This document shows positions 8,277 to 16,795 of a stretch of DNA of 64,000 nucleotides, piece by piece. Numbering within the stretch: the first letter of the stretch is position 1; each line of letters begins with the position of its first letter. The notes under the pieces were generated by a model. That model was not told where the DNA came from and ran no database searches. It worked only from the letters and a program-made list of their open reading frames with translations. Source of the stretch: Pseudarthrobacter equi. Lineage in GTDB: Bacteria > Actinomycetota > Actinomycetes > Actinomycetales > Micrococcaceae. The stretch lies in NCBI RefSeq assembly GCF_900105535.1, contig NZ_LT629779.1, forward strand, positions 1,364,001 to 1,428,000. The letters run 5' to 3'. A program made the translations under genes and the position numbers.

Positions 8277-9293
8277 TCAGGCTGCGGGGTCCGAGGAACG
8301 GCGGACCATCAGGGCCGGTTCCAGTTTGCGGGTCGTCGCCGGCCCGGCGGTCCCGGCGATCCGGTCCAGCATGGCCCTCGCAGCCACCTGACCCAACTCC
8401 CTGGCGTGCTGGTATATGGACGTCAGGCCAATCAGCGGGGAAGCGGCAAACTCAATGTTGTCGCAACCAACAATGGCAACGTCACCAGGGATGGACAGCC
8501 GCCGGGCGGTGAGGGCCTCCATGACACCGATGGCCGTAAGGTCGTTGTGCGTGAAAATCGCGGTGGGCCGCTCCGCCCCCGAGTCGAGGAACTGCTCCAT
8601 CACCGCGCGTCCGCCGCGTTCGGTCATGTCGCTGTGTACCAGCTGGGGCGCCAGGCCGTGCTCCTTCATGGCGTGCAGGTAACCTTCGCGGCGGGCGGTA
8701 TACGGGAGCCAATCGGAGATGTCCACGTGCGCAATCCGGCGGTGCCCCAGGCCGACGAGGTGCTCCACGGCGAGCACCCCGGAACGGAAGTCGTCCGTCA
8801 AAACCGAGTCGACGCCGTCGGCCTCCAACTCCCGGGTGATCACCACGCAGGGTGTCCCGCGCAGGGCGGCCGCGAGGTCCTCGGACGTGCCGGTGTACCC
8901 GGCCAGGATTACCCCGTCCACGCGCAAGTCCACGAACGAGCGCACCGCTTCGATCTCCGTGCGCGGATCCGCGGAGCCGACGGCGACCATCACCTGGTTG
9001 CCGCTGCCGGCCAGCCCCGCGCTGAGGCCGTCATAGATGTCTGCGAAGACGGAGTTGTGCAGGTCCAGGAACAGCACGCCCAGTGTGTGGGTACGGTGGC
9101 TGGCCAGCCGGCTGGCCAGCCGGTTGGGGGAGTAGCCAAGGGCGGCTGCGCTTTCCAGCACCGCAGTCCGCTTGGCGGGAGAGACCTTGGGGGAATCGCG
9201 CATCACCAGGGACACCAGCGCCCGGCTGACTCCGGCCTCGCGCGCCACATCCTCCATGGTTACGGACCGCGGCGAAGGGGAAATCTGTTTCAC
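8277..9293 (-). CDS. LacI-family transcriptional regulator
   Basis: A 338-aa repressor with an N-terminal LacI helix-turn-helix (VTMEDVAREAGVSRALVSLVM) and a hinge/periplasmic-binding-type effector domain (LGVLFLDLHNSVFADIYDGL onward, with AIFTHNDLTAIGVMEAL and GDVAIVGCDNIEFA). It starts at GTG after GGAG. It is last in a probable gntR-iolB-lacI operon, 37 bases after iolB. The perfect palindrome in the promoter of the facing permease (11188-11207) has the central GC step typical of LacI operators, so that promoter is the likely target. The effector is probably inositol or a breakdown product, by context only. Confidence 0.93.
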   Translation of the reverse strand: MKQISPSPRSVTMEDVAREAGVSRALVSLVMRDSPKVSPAKRTAVLESAAALGYSPNRLASRLASHRTHTLGVLFLDLHNSVFADIYDGLSAGLAGSGNQVMVAVGSADPRTEIEAVRSFVDLRVDGVILAGYTGTSEDLAAALRGTPCVVITRELEADGVDSVLTDDFRSGVLAVEHLVGLGHRRIAHVDISDWLPYTARREGYLHAMKEHGLAPQLVHSDMTERGGRAVMEQFLDSGAERPTAIFTHNDLTAIGVMEALTARRLSIPGDVAIVGCDNIEFAASPLIGLTSIYQHARELGQVAARAMLDRIAGTAGPATTRKLEPALMVRRSSDPAA

Positions 9294-9330
9294 AAGACTC
9301 CACTATGCCAGCCGGCGGCCCGGCCCGGCC

Positions 9331-10224
9331 TTAGGCTCCGAAGGGCAGCCGCGGGTCGATGTTTTGGGTGTCCCAGGTCTGGCGGACCCAGCCGTGGTGC
9401 GGGTCGTCGCTGATCAGCCATTCCCGGACGGGGCCGGGGCCCGCCATGACGTTGAGGTAGTACAGGTCGTAGCCGGGGGCCGCCATGGCAGGGCCGTGCC
9501 AGCCGTAAGGGACCAGGACGACGTCGCCGGTGCGGACCTCGGCGGAGACGTCGATGGGCCGTTCGTCGGAGGCGTAGACGCGCTGGTAGCCGATGGCATC
9601 GGCGTCGGACGGTGCTCCGGATCCGTCGGCAACCTGCGTCTCGAAGTAGTAGATCTCCTCGAGGTGGGTCTCGCCGTCCTTTTCCTCGTCGTGCTTGTGC
9701 GGGGGATAGGAGGACCAGTTCCCGGCGGGAGTGAGGACTTCGCAGACGATGAACCGGTCCGCTTCGAGCGCGGCCGGTGTGCCGAAGTTGTGGACCTGCC
9801 GGGAGCAGTTGCCCGCGCCGCGCAGTTCCACGGGGGTGTCCGCGGCCGGTACCAGCCGGGTGGGGTATGACGCCTTGGCAGGTGCCGTCGCGATGGCGAC
9901 CCGGCCGCCGTCGGCCGAGCTGATGGTGACGGCGCGCCCGGTGCCGGTATAGAGCACGTCGCTGGGGCCGGCGAATACCGATGCGCGGCCGGCGAGCGGG
10001 TAGCCGGTGCCGTCCACGGTGGCGGTGAAGGACCCGTTAAGGGGCACCACAATGCGTTCTTCGTCCGCGGCGGGAAGTTCGACGGCGGCGCCCGCGGCCA
10101 GGGTGGCCACCTTCAGGCCCGTGTGGGCCCACCCATCCACGGAGAGGGTTGAATCAGACGTTCCGATCGAAACGTCCCAGGTGCCGTCGGCGGCAGTGCC
10201 CAGGGGGTAGACCCAGTTGGTCAT
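9331..10224 (-). CDS. iolB: 5-deoxy-glucuronate isomerase
   Basis: A 297-aa bicupin enzyme of myo-inositol catabolism that converts 5-deoxy-glucuronate to 2-deoxy-5-keto-gluconate in the cytoplasm. Typical pieces are VVPLNGSFTATVDG, GRASVFAGPSDVLYTG and the metal-site stretch SSYPPHKHDEE...HLEEIYYF, which supplies His and Glu ligands. Length matches the family. An AAGGAA ribosome site precedes the ATG. The other iol enzymes are not in this window, so the pathway is split between loci. It sits 17 bases after the gntR-type gene, suggesting cotranscription. Confidence 0.93.
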   Translation of the reverse strand: MTNWVYPLGTAADGTWDVSIGTSDSTLSVDGWAHTGLKVATLAAGAAVELPAADEERIVVPLNGSFTATVDGTGYPLAGRASVFAGPSDVLYTGTGRAVTISSADGGRVAIATAPAKASYPTRLVPAADTPVELRGAGNCSRQVHNFGTPAALEADRFIVCEVLTPAGNWSSYPPHKHDEEKDGETHLEEIYYFETQVADGSGAPSDADAIGYQRVYASDERPIDVSAEVRTGDVVLVPYGWHGPAMAAPGYDLYYLNVMAGPGPVREWLISDDPHHGWVRQTWDTQNIDPRLPFGA

Positions 10225-10241
10225 GGAGTGTTCCTTGCGGT

Positions 10242-10982
10242 TTAGCGTTGTACGAGAGTCATTTCGAAGCTGTAGGAATCGGCGCGGTAGACGTGGTGCC
10301 CGGTCTCGATGTGCCGGCCGGTGTCGTCCACCGCGGTGCGTTCCATGGTGACCAGGGCCGAACCTTCGGCCGCGTCCAGCATGGAAGCCTGGTACTCGTT
10401 GGCCGTCACGGCCCCGATCCGCTGCGTGGCCAGCCGGAAGTTGACGCCGCCGCGACGGAGGATCGAGTAGAGGCCTTCGGCTGACAGCATCGCTTCGTCC
10501 ATGGAGGCGATGTCGTCGCGCACCCAGTTCTCCATCAGGGCCAGCGGCTTTCCGCCCACTTTCCGCAACCTGGTGAAGTGGTACACCTTGGACCCGGCGG
10601 GCAGTTGGAGGATGGCCAGGGTGGCGTCGTCGGCCTCAATGTGGGAGAAGCTGAGCACCTCGGTGGTGGGCTTCTTGCCGTTGTTGGTGAGGTCGTCGTA
10701 GAGGCTGGAGAGTTCCAGCGGGCGGCGGACCTGGCTGGAAACCACCTGGGTTCCGACGCCGCGCTTGCGCACCAGCAGGCCTGAGCGCACCAGTTCGTCC
10801 ATGGCCTTGCGCATGGTGGGCCGGGAGAGGTTCAGCTGCGCCGCGAGGTCGATCTCGTTATCCAGCCGGCTGCCCGGTTCCAGCACTCCGCTGTGGATGG
10901 CCGCCTCGATGCCCTGGACCACCTGGTGGTAGAGCGGCACGGGGGAGGAGCGGTCGATGCTGAGGCCCAGGTTGTTCGCCAC
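10242..10982 (-). CDS. GntR-family regulator with UTRA domain
   Basis: HutC-type regulator of 246 aa. A winged helix (VPLYHQVVQGIEAAI..SGVLEPG, then LSRPTMRKAMDELVRSGLL) is followed by a ligand-binding UTRA domain (VYHFTRLRKVGGKPLALMENWV, GSALVTMERTAVD). I chose the GTG at 10982 (AGGA seven bases upstream) because it leaves the domain whole; an upstream ATG would add 43 unlikely residues. It is first in the probable gntR-iolB-lacI operon and divergent from the permease gene at 11264. Control of inositol genes is inferred from position. Confidence 0.9.
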   Translation of the reverse strand: MANNLGLSIDRSSPVPLYHQVVQGIEAAIHSGVLEPGSRLDNEIDLAAQLNLSRPTMRKAMDELVRSGLLVRKRGVGTQVVSSQVRRPLELSSLYDDLTNNGKKPTTEVLSFSHIEADDATLAILQLPAGSKVYHFTRLRKVGGKPLALMENWVRDDIASMDEAMLSAEGLYSILRRGGVNFRLATQRIGAVTANEYQASMLDAAEGSALVTMERTAVDDTGRHIETGHHVYRADSYSFEMTLVQR

Positions 10983-11049
10983 GGTGTGTTCCTGTTCTCG
11001 GTCGCGGCGTCCGGTTCCGCCCGGATGGGGCGCAGCCGCTTTGCCGCCA

Positions 11050-11112
11050 TATGTTCTCTTGATAGGACATACTTTCTGGTTCGATCGTAGCAGGCGGGGT
11101 TGTTGGGTCAAG
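11050..11112 (-). promoter_or_regulatory. Probable gntR promoter with inverted repeat
   Basis: Reading on the minus strand, TTGACC (11107-11112) and TACGAT (11084-11089) are separated by 17 bases, a good -35/-10 pair. Just downstream, TATGTTC (11050-11056) and GGACATA (11065-11071) form an inverted repeat with six of seven pairs, well placed for autorepression by the GntR-type protein. Confidence 0.45.
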
Positions 11113-11177
11113 GCTGCATGCGCGCCGGTTGGCCCAAGAGCTCACAAATTAAATTGTTCTGACATTAAGACTTTCTC

Positions 11178-11207
11178 TTGACCGCAGAGATTAGAGCGCT
11201 CTAATCT
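11178..11207 (+). promoter_or_regulatory. Permease promoter with LacI-type operator
   Basis: A perfect 20-bp palindrome, AGATTAGAGC and its complement (11188-11207), has the central GAGCGCTC core typical of LacI-family operators. It lies between TTGACC at 11178-11183 and TAATCT at 11202-11207, which are 18 bases apart and could be -35 and -10 boxes. A bound repressor would therefore cover the promoter. The gene served is the permease starting at 11264. Confidence 0.7.
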
Positions 11208-11263
11208 GGTGGCACGCATCACATTCCGGACCGTTCGGTCCCTAAAGAATCTGAGAGGCAACA

Positions 11264-12682
11264 ATGCTGTTGCAGAAACCTTCCCCCAGTGCCGCCGGGT
11301 CCACCCGCCGGGGCTACCTGGCCCGCCTGACCGTCATTTCCACCCTCGGCGGCCTGCTGTTCGGCTACGACACCGGCGTGATCTCCGGCGCCCTGCTGTA
11401 CATGAACGACTCCCTGAACATGACCGCCGTCGAAGAAGCCACAGTTGTCAGCGCCCTGCTCTTCCCCGGTGCCGCCGTTGGAGCCCTGGCCGGTGGCCGG
11501 ATGGCGGACAAGCTGGGCCGCCGCGGCTCGCTGCTGGTCTGCGCGCTGTTGTTCCTGGCTGGCGCGATCGGCTGTGCCATCGCGCCCAACGTCACGTTCA
11601 TGGTCGCCGCCCGCATCATCCTGGGCCTGGGCGTCGGTGCAGCTGCGGTCACCTGTCCGCTGTACCTCGCCGAAATGGCGCCGGCCCACCTTCGCGGGCG
11701 GATGGTCACCATCAACGAACTCATGATCGTTACCGGCCAGATGCTGGCCTTCGCCATCAACGCCCTGCTGGACGCCCTCATCCACGACACCGAAGTGTGG
11801 CGCACCATGCTGGGCATCGCCTCGCTCCCCGCCCTGGCGCTCCTTGCCGGAATGCTCATGCTTCCTGAATCGCCGCGCTGGTATGCCATCCGCGGACGGC
11901 TCGAAGACAGCCGCCGCGTCCTGGCCATGAGCCGCACCCCGGAACAGGCCGCTGCCGAATTCGAGGAAATCGCCCGGACCGCCCGCACCGCCAAGGAAGA
12001 GCGTGGCCACGCCTGGCGCGGCCTGAAGAACAACCCCTGGATGCGCCGGCTGCTATGGATCGGCATCGGTCTGGCCACCGTCCAGCAGGCAACCGGAATC
12101 AACACCGTCAACTACTACGCACCCACCATCCTTGAAAAGAGCGGGCTCGGCGTCAGTGCCTCACTCGTGGCCACCATCGGCGTCGGCGTCACCTCGGTGC
12201 TGATGACCATCCTGGGCATCTGGCTGCTGGGCTTTGTGGGCCGCCGCAAAATGCTGGTCATCGGTTTCTCCGGCGTGGTGGGCTCACAGGCACTGCTGGC
12301 TATCGTCTTCCTCCTGCCCCAGTCCGACCTTGCCAGCTACATCATCCTGGCCGCCATGATGCTGTTCGTGGCTTTCGTCCAGTGCTTCATCGGTACCTGC
12401 GTCTGGCTCCTGCTCTCGGAGATGTTCCCGCTGGCCATCCGCGGCTTTGCGATGGGAATCGCGGTCTTCGCCCTGTGGACCGTCAACGCCGCCATCTCAT
12501 TCCTGTTCCCCATCGTGGTCAACGCCCTCGGCTCCACCGGAACTTTCGGACTGTTCGTCCTGGTCAACGTCGCGTCGCTGGCCTTCGTGGCGAAATTCGT
12601 CCCGGAAACGAAGGGCCACTCGCTTGAGGACCTTGAGGCACACTTCCGTGACGGTGCGGTGCCGGCAAGGGTTTCCGCCTAG
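11264..12682 (+). CDS. MFS sugar porter, probable myo-inositol permease
   Basis: A 472-aa 12-helix transporter of the sugar porter family. Signatures include GGLLFGYDTGVISGAL in TM1, GRMADKLGRRGSL and GRRKML loop motifs, LPESPRWYAIRGR before the central loop, and the end motif PETKGHSLEDLE. These features are shared by IolT-type inositol permeases. Its placement beside iolB and two regulators supports inositol as substrate. An AGAGG ribosome site lies before the ATG. Expression is probably controlled by the LacI-type operator described at 11178-11207. Confidence 0.88.
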   Translation: MLLQKPSPSAAGSTRRGYLARLTVISTLGGLLFGYDTGVISGALLYMNDSLNMTAVEEATVVSALLFPGAAVGALAGGRMADKLGRRGSLLVCALLFLAGAIGCAIAPNVTFMVAARIILGLGVGAAAVTCPLYLAEMAPAHLRGRMVTINELMIVTGQMLAFAINALLDALIHDTEVWRTMLGIASLPALALLAGMLMLPESPRWYAIRGRLEDSRRVLAMSRTPEQAAAEFEEIARTARTAKEERGHAWRGLKNNPWMRRLLWIGIGLATVQQATGINTVNYYAPTILEKSGLGVSASLVATIGVGVTSVLMTILGIWLLGFVGRRKMLVIGFSGVVGSQALLAIVFLLPQSDLASYIILAAMMLFVAFVQCFIGTCVWLLLSEMFPLAIRGFAMGIAVFALWTVNAAISFLFPIVVNALGSTGTFGLFVLVNVASLAFVAKFVPETKGHSLEDLEAHFRDGAVPARVSA

Positions 12683-12842
12683 CACTCCGGCGAAGACCGC
12701 CGCATCCTGATATCCGCCTGCAAGCATCGCGGGGTCGGACCCAGCCCTTCCGGTACCAGCCGGTCGGGCAGGGTCCGGCCCCGCGTTCGCGCCCGCTGGC
12801 CTAGGCTGAACCCATGACCAGCGGCGGACGACGACGGCAGCC

Positions 12843-13976
12843 ATGAGCCATTCCGGAAAGCTGGGGCCAACGCCCCGCAGCCTCGAAGTCGAGGACTTGG
12901 AGAGCTTCGACCGGCTGGTCGCCGCGGGGGCGGTCCATGCCCACGGATGGCATGCGCAGTCCCTGGACCTGCGCGGCAGGTCGGCGGCGCTCAACGGCCT
13001 GGTCGTGGAAGACGCCCTGTTCCTGGGCTGCACGTTCGACGACGGGATGGAAGGCAAGCTGCGCGGCAGGGGAGCCCTGATCTTCCCGCGGCTGCAGGGG
13101 GTCCCCTTCGATCCCTACCGCTCAGCCCTCTACTCGCCTGCCGAACTGTACAAAGGGCTGGCCGACGCTCCCTACGAAGAGCTGCCGGATGCGCGGATCT
13201 ACCACTGGAGCATCCAGCCGGGCCGGGAACACCGCGTGGAAGCCACCCTGGCATCTTCCCTGCACGACCATGCCATCGGCGATGCGCTCGACGAAGTACT
13301 CCGGGCCGGCCCCTGGTCCGGGAAACGCATGGTGGGCGTCATGGGAGGGCACGCGGCGAAACGGGGGAGTGCGGACTACGCGGAGGCCGCGCGGCTGGGA
13401 CGGCTCCTGGTCAGCGGCGGACATGCAGTGGCCACCGGCGGCGGGCCGGGCGCCATGGAGGCCGCCAACCTGGGCGCCTACCTGGGCGGGCACGACGACG
13501 GCGTGCTGCAGACCGCGCTTGGCCTCCTGGCTGCCGTCCCCGGCTTCCGCCCTTCCGTGTCCGCGTGGGCACGCGCCGCGGCAGCCGTCGTCGAACGCTA
13601 CCCCGGCGGTACACCCTCGCTGGGAATTCCCACCTGGTTCTACGGGCACGAGCCGCCCAACTACTTCGCCACCCACATCGCCAAGTACTTCGCCAACTCC
13701 ATCCGCGAGGCCGTGCTGCTGGACGTCTGCCGGGGCGGCATCATCTTCCTCCCCGGCGCCGCCGGAACGGTCCAGGAAATCTTCCAGGACGCCTGCGAGA
13801 ACTACTACGGCGCACGGGAAAAGGTGACGCCCATGGTCCTGGTGGGCACCCAATACTGGACCCGCGACTACCCCGCCTGGCCCCTGCTCCGGCAGCTCGC
13901 GGCGGGCCGCGCCATGGAGGACCGGATCTTCCTGGTGGACACCGTGGACCAGGCCGTGGCGGTGTTGCAGGACTGA
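12843..13976 (+). CDS. LOG-family (lysine-decarboxylase-like) protein
   Basis: A 377-aa protein. Residues from about 160 form a LOG-type Rossmann domain with GGGPGAMEAAN near residue 198 and LPGAAGTVQEIF near 302, corresponding to the GGGxxGxM and PGGxGTxxE motifs of nucleotide monophosphate phosphoribohydrolases. The second motif reads PGAAGT instead of PGGxGT, but the Glu is kept. The first 150 residues are an extra domain (ALNGLVVEDALFLGCTF) not present in the short LOG enzymes, so the substrate may differ. Likely cytoplasmic. No strong ribosome site is seen. Confidence 0.8.
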   Translation: MSHSGKLGPTPRSLEVEDLESFDRLVAAGAVHAHGWHAQSLDLRGRSAALNGLVVEDALFLGCTFDDGMEGKLRGRGALIFPRLQGVPFDPYRSALYSPAELYKGLADAPYEELPDARIYHWSIQPGREHRVEATLASSLHDHAIGDALDEVLRAGPWSGKRMVGVMGGHAAKRGSADYAEAARLGRLLVSGGHAVATGGGPGAMEAANLGAYLGGHDDGVLQTALGLLAAVPGFRPSVSAWARAAAAVVERYPGGTPSLGIPTWFYGHEPPNYFATHIAKYFANSIREAVLLDVCRGGIIFLPGAAGTVQEIFQDACENYYGAREKVTPMVLVGTQYWTRDYPAWPLLRQLAAGRAMEDRIFLVDTVDQAVAVLQD

Positions 13977-14019
13977 CGGGCACTGAACTTTTCCCGGGCG
14001 GCCTACGGTACGTATGGGG

Positions 14020-14961
14020 CTAGAGGTCTTTCCGGCACTGCGCCTTGCTCAGCTCATACAGGCCGTTGCGGTCCCCGTCTGCGAGGCTCCCCGAGGCGCC
14101 AACCGAACCGCCGATTTCCGGATACATCAGCTGGGCGGGGTCGGCCACATGGTCCAGTCCCATCACGTGGCCCAGCTCGTGCAGGATGACCGCCGCGGCG
14201 TACAGCCTCCCGTCCGGCTGCCGCAGTTCATCGGTGATCTGCGGGGCATCCAGGTCCAGGCTGCCGGTGACAAAGGTCTTGGGACCGCCGTCGAAACTGA
14301 AGTGCGTGCTTCCGCCTGTGCCGATCACCTTGCCCGCAAGTTCCGGAGAAGCTTCCGGCGTGGTCCAGGCGATCAGCAGCGGCGCCCAGCGCTCGCCATA
14401 GGCTGACGGCTGGTACGCGGCGCGCTGCGGCGAGGGCTGTTCGCCGGTGGTGCCGTCATAGACGAAGGTAATGCCGGTGGCGGCCGAAATGATGCTGATG
14501 GCATTTGGGACGAGCCGTTCCGACCCCTCAGGAGCCAACTGGTCATTCACCTCGTAGTGGAGGGGGCGGCAGGGCGAGTAGCCCACGGGGGTGCCGTCGC
14601 CGTTGACCGCCAGGAAGCGGTAGGAGTCGCTGCCCGCTGCCGGAACCTCCGGCTCGGCAAGCGGAACCGGCTCCTCCTCGTACCCCGGAGGGGGCGCTTC
14701 CGTACTGGCCGCGGATGGTTCGCCGGCGAGCCCGGGGAGGGGGTCCTCCCGGCCAGCTTCGGGTTGTGCTTGCGAGTGTTCGGGGACCTGGCCGGGTCCC
14801 TGACCTTGGGTCAGCAGTTGGCTGATCCGCGGATCGCCCAGGGCCAGGGCGCCGCCCAGTACCGCGGCGGTGCACAGCGCGACCACAAGCACGGCCCGGT
14901 AAACCAGGCCGTGCTTGCGTTGGGGGCTGCTCCCGGCATGCCTGGGCGGGAATTCCTCCAC
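14020..14961 (-). CDS. Membrane-anchored matrixin-like metalloprotease
   Basis: A 313-aa protein with a basic start, one membrane helix or signal anchor (about residues 20-42), and a Pro/Glu-rich linker (about 50-110). The extracellular catalytic domain carries the metzincin zinc site HELGHVMGLDH at 261-271, with a Met-turn candidate (LMYPE) close after. This is the matrixin pattern. It starts at GTG with AAAGG upstream, 27 bases after the VIT1-type gene, so the two are probably cotranscribed. The substrate is unknown. Confidence 0.85.
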   Translation of the reverse strand: MEEFPPRHAGSSPQRKHGLVYRAVLVVALCTAAVLGGALALGDPRISQLLTQGQGPGQVPEHSQAQPEAGREDPLPGLAGEPSAASTEAPPPGYEEEPVPLAEPEVPAAGSDSYRFLAVNGDGTPVGYSPCRPLHYEVNDQLAPEGSERLVPNAISIISAATGITFVYDGTTGEQPSPQRAAYQPSAYGERWAPLLIAWTTPEASPELAGKVIGTGGSTHFSFDGGPKTFVTGSLDLDAPQITDELRQPDGRLYAAAVILHELGHVMGLDHVADPAQLMYPEIGGSVGASGSLADGDRNGLYELSKAQCRKDL

Positions 14962-14988
14962 TAAAGGCCTTTCACGGCAGGGCCGCTG

Positions 14989-16164
14989 CTAGCCGACGAC
15001 GGTGCCGAAGACGAGCCCCAGCAGGTAGGTGACAGCGGCAGCGCCCAGGCCGATGCCCAGCTGGCGCAGGCCCCGGGTCAGGGGCGACGTGCCGGACAGC
15101 AGGCCGACGACGCCGCCGGTTGCCAGCAGCGCCACGCCTACCAGGGCGCCGGCCACCACCAGGGCGGTGACCCCGGTCAGGCCGAACAGGAACGGCAGGA
15201 TGGGGATGATGGCGCCGGACGCGAAGAAGCAGAAGCTGGACAACGCGGCTCCCCAAGCGGTGCCCACGGCCTCGTGCTGGTCCTCCTCCTCCGGCAGCTC
15301 GGGCTGGAGCGACAGGCTGGGATCGCAGTCGCAGGAGAGCAGGCCCATGCGTTCGGCCACCCGGTGTTCGGCTGCTTCGTGGGACATGCCACGGGCCAGG
15401 TACACGAGCAGGAGCTCGTTGTGTTCCAGATCCAGCTTGGGGGCGGCAGCCAGCGTGACCTGCGTGGGGCGGGTGGCGGCCAGGAGTTCCCGCTGGGACC
15501 TGACAGAGATGAACTCACCGGCGCCCATGGACATGGCGCCGGCCAGGAGGCCCGCGATGCCGCTGAGCAGCACCACGCTGCTGGCGACGCCGGACGCCGC
15601 CATGCCCATCACGAGCGACAGGTTGCTGACCAGCCCGTCGTTGGCGCCGAAGACCGCGGCACGGAAGGTGCCGGCAAGGCGGTTGCGGCCCCGGGTAGCC
15701 AGCCCGCGGACCACTTCCTCATGGATCTGTTCGTCCGCGGCCATGGCCTCGGTGGCGTTGGGGTCCTTGGCGTAGGGCGAGCGCCCTTCGGCCCGCTGCG
15801 CCAGCGCGAGCACGAAGACCGACCCGAAGTGGCGGGCCAGGAAGCCGAGCATCCGGCTGCGGGCCGAGGCAGGGCGCGGTTTCCCGGCCTGGTCGCCGAG
15901 CAGTCCCAGCCAGTGGGCTTCGTGGCGGCCCTCGGCCTCGGCGAGGGCAAGGAGGATCTCGCGTTCCTCACCCTCGCGGTTCTGGGCCAGGTCCCGGTAG
16001 ACGGAGGCCTCGGCCCGTTCGTCGGCAAGGTATTGGCGCCACCGCTTGAGGTCCGCGGACGACGGTGTGGGGTGGTGTCCCGCTGCGCCGGTACGGGGCG
16101 TGGACTCCGGGCTGGAATGGTGCGGGGTGGAATGGTTTGGCGTGGACTGGGCGTGCTGCGACAC
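14989..16164 (-). CDS. VIT1/CCC1-family transporter with ferritin-like domain
   Basis: A 391-aa protein with two parts. Residues about 35-180 form a ferritin-like/rubrerythrin-type helical domain with metal-binding-type residues (DERAEASVYRDLA, EAEGRHEAHW, ADEQIHEEVV). The C-terminal part is a VIT1-like membrane domain of about five helices, beginning RAAVFGANDGLVSNLSLVMG, with MSMGAGEFISVRSQRE. Members move iron or manganese. The GTG at 16164 is preceded by AGGAG five bases away; an upstream ATG would add 53 atypical residues. Confidence 0.88.
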   Translation of the reverse strand: MSQHAQSTPNHSTPHHSSPESTPRTGAAGHHPTPSSADLKRWRQYLADERAEASVYRDLAQNREGEEREILLALAEAEGRHEAHWLGLLGDQAGKPRPASARSRMLGFLARHFGSVFVLALAQRAEGRSPYAKDPNATEAMAADEQIHEEVVRGLATRGRNRLAGTFRAAVFGANDGLVSNLSLVMGMAASGVASSVVLLSGIAGLLAGAMSMGAGEFISVRSQRELLAATRPTQVTLAAAPKLDLEHNELLLVYLARGMSHEAAEHRVAERMGLLSCDCDPSLSLQPELPEEEDQHEAVGTAWGAALSSFCFFASGAIIPILPFLFGLTGVTALVVAGALVGVALLATGGVVGLLSGTSPLTRGLRQLGIGLGAAAVTYLLGLVFGTVVG

Positions 16165-16442
16165 GAAAACTCCTGGGCTGGTGGGACATGGTATTCGGCC
16201 CCGTTGCAGAGCCAGCCTACTGCGAATTTCCGCGGTATTTCGGCTGGCATTCCTCGCTTCCGGGTTTCGGTATGCCTTAATCCGGTGGCGCTCCCGGCGT
16301 TCCCGGAGAGGCCGTCCCGGCACTGTCCACAGCCGGCCGTTGGACCCTTGACCCGGCCCATCCGCGGTGTTGAGATGAAAGTACGGCGCAGCCCGGCCGC
16401 CGCCAACAAGAGCACGTCAGGCGAACACACGGAGGTTGAATC

Positions 16443-16667
16443 ATGGGCACCACCGGACAGCACCCGGACATGCCGCACCTGGACGCCGTGGAGGCGGACC
16501 CCGCATACGACTACGCCGAAGACACACCGGCCGCCAGCGAGGACTGGGACACCGAGGACGAGTTCCTGGACCAGGAGGAGCCGGTAGTCCATGCAGCGCC
16601 GGTGGTGGTCGACGCCGAGGACCGTGTGGTCCCGCTCGATCCGGACGAGGTCCGTGAAGACGGGTAA
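16443..16667 (+). CDS. Small acidic protein, 74 aa
   Basis: Very acidic (more than a quarter Asp plus Glu) and low in complexity, with no membrane segment, so probably disordered and cytoplasmic. The ATG has a strong GGAGG site and a clear hairpin terminator follows, which argues that it is a real monocistronic gene. No function can be assigned. Confidence 0.65.
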   Translation: MGTTGQHPDMPHLDAVEADPAYDYAEDTPAASEDWDTEDEFLDQEEPVVHAAPVVVDAEDRVVPLDPDEVREDG

Positions 16668-16691
16668 GCCGCGCCAAGGGGCGCAGGACGG

Positions 16692-16742
16692 ACGACGGCG
16701 GCGCCTCCTCCCGCTGTCCGCGAAACGAGGCGCCGCCGTCGT
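16692..16742. terminator. Long hairpin terminator
   Basis: A perfect 16-bp GC-rich stem (16692-16707 with 16727-16742) closes a 19-base loop. It lies between the small acidic gene and the convergent symporter gene, so it may serve both. There is no long T-run. Confidence 0.7.
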
Positions 16743-16795
16743 GCGTTGCCTTGAACCAGTGCGTGCAGGAAACCCTTCGGCTTCTGCGGGTCCGG

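Noticed and set aside
8250..8280. cttagcgt followed by cagggg, resembling part of a Tn3-type inverted repeat
   Set aside because: No matching GGGG end within 38 bases and no second copy near the recombinase; a simple hairpin explains it better.
14020..16164. CRISPR-like or phage structural gene in the VIT/matrixin region
   Set aside because: No repeats or phage motifs are present; both genes have clear metal-transport and metalloprotease motifs.
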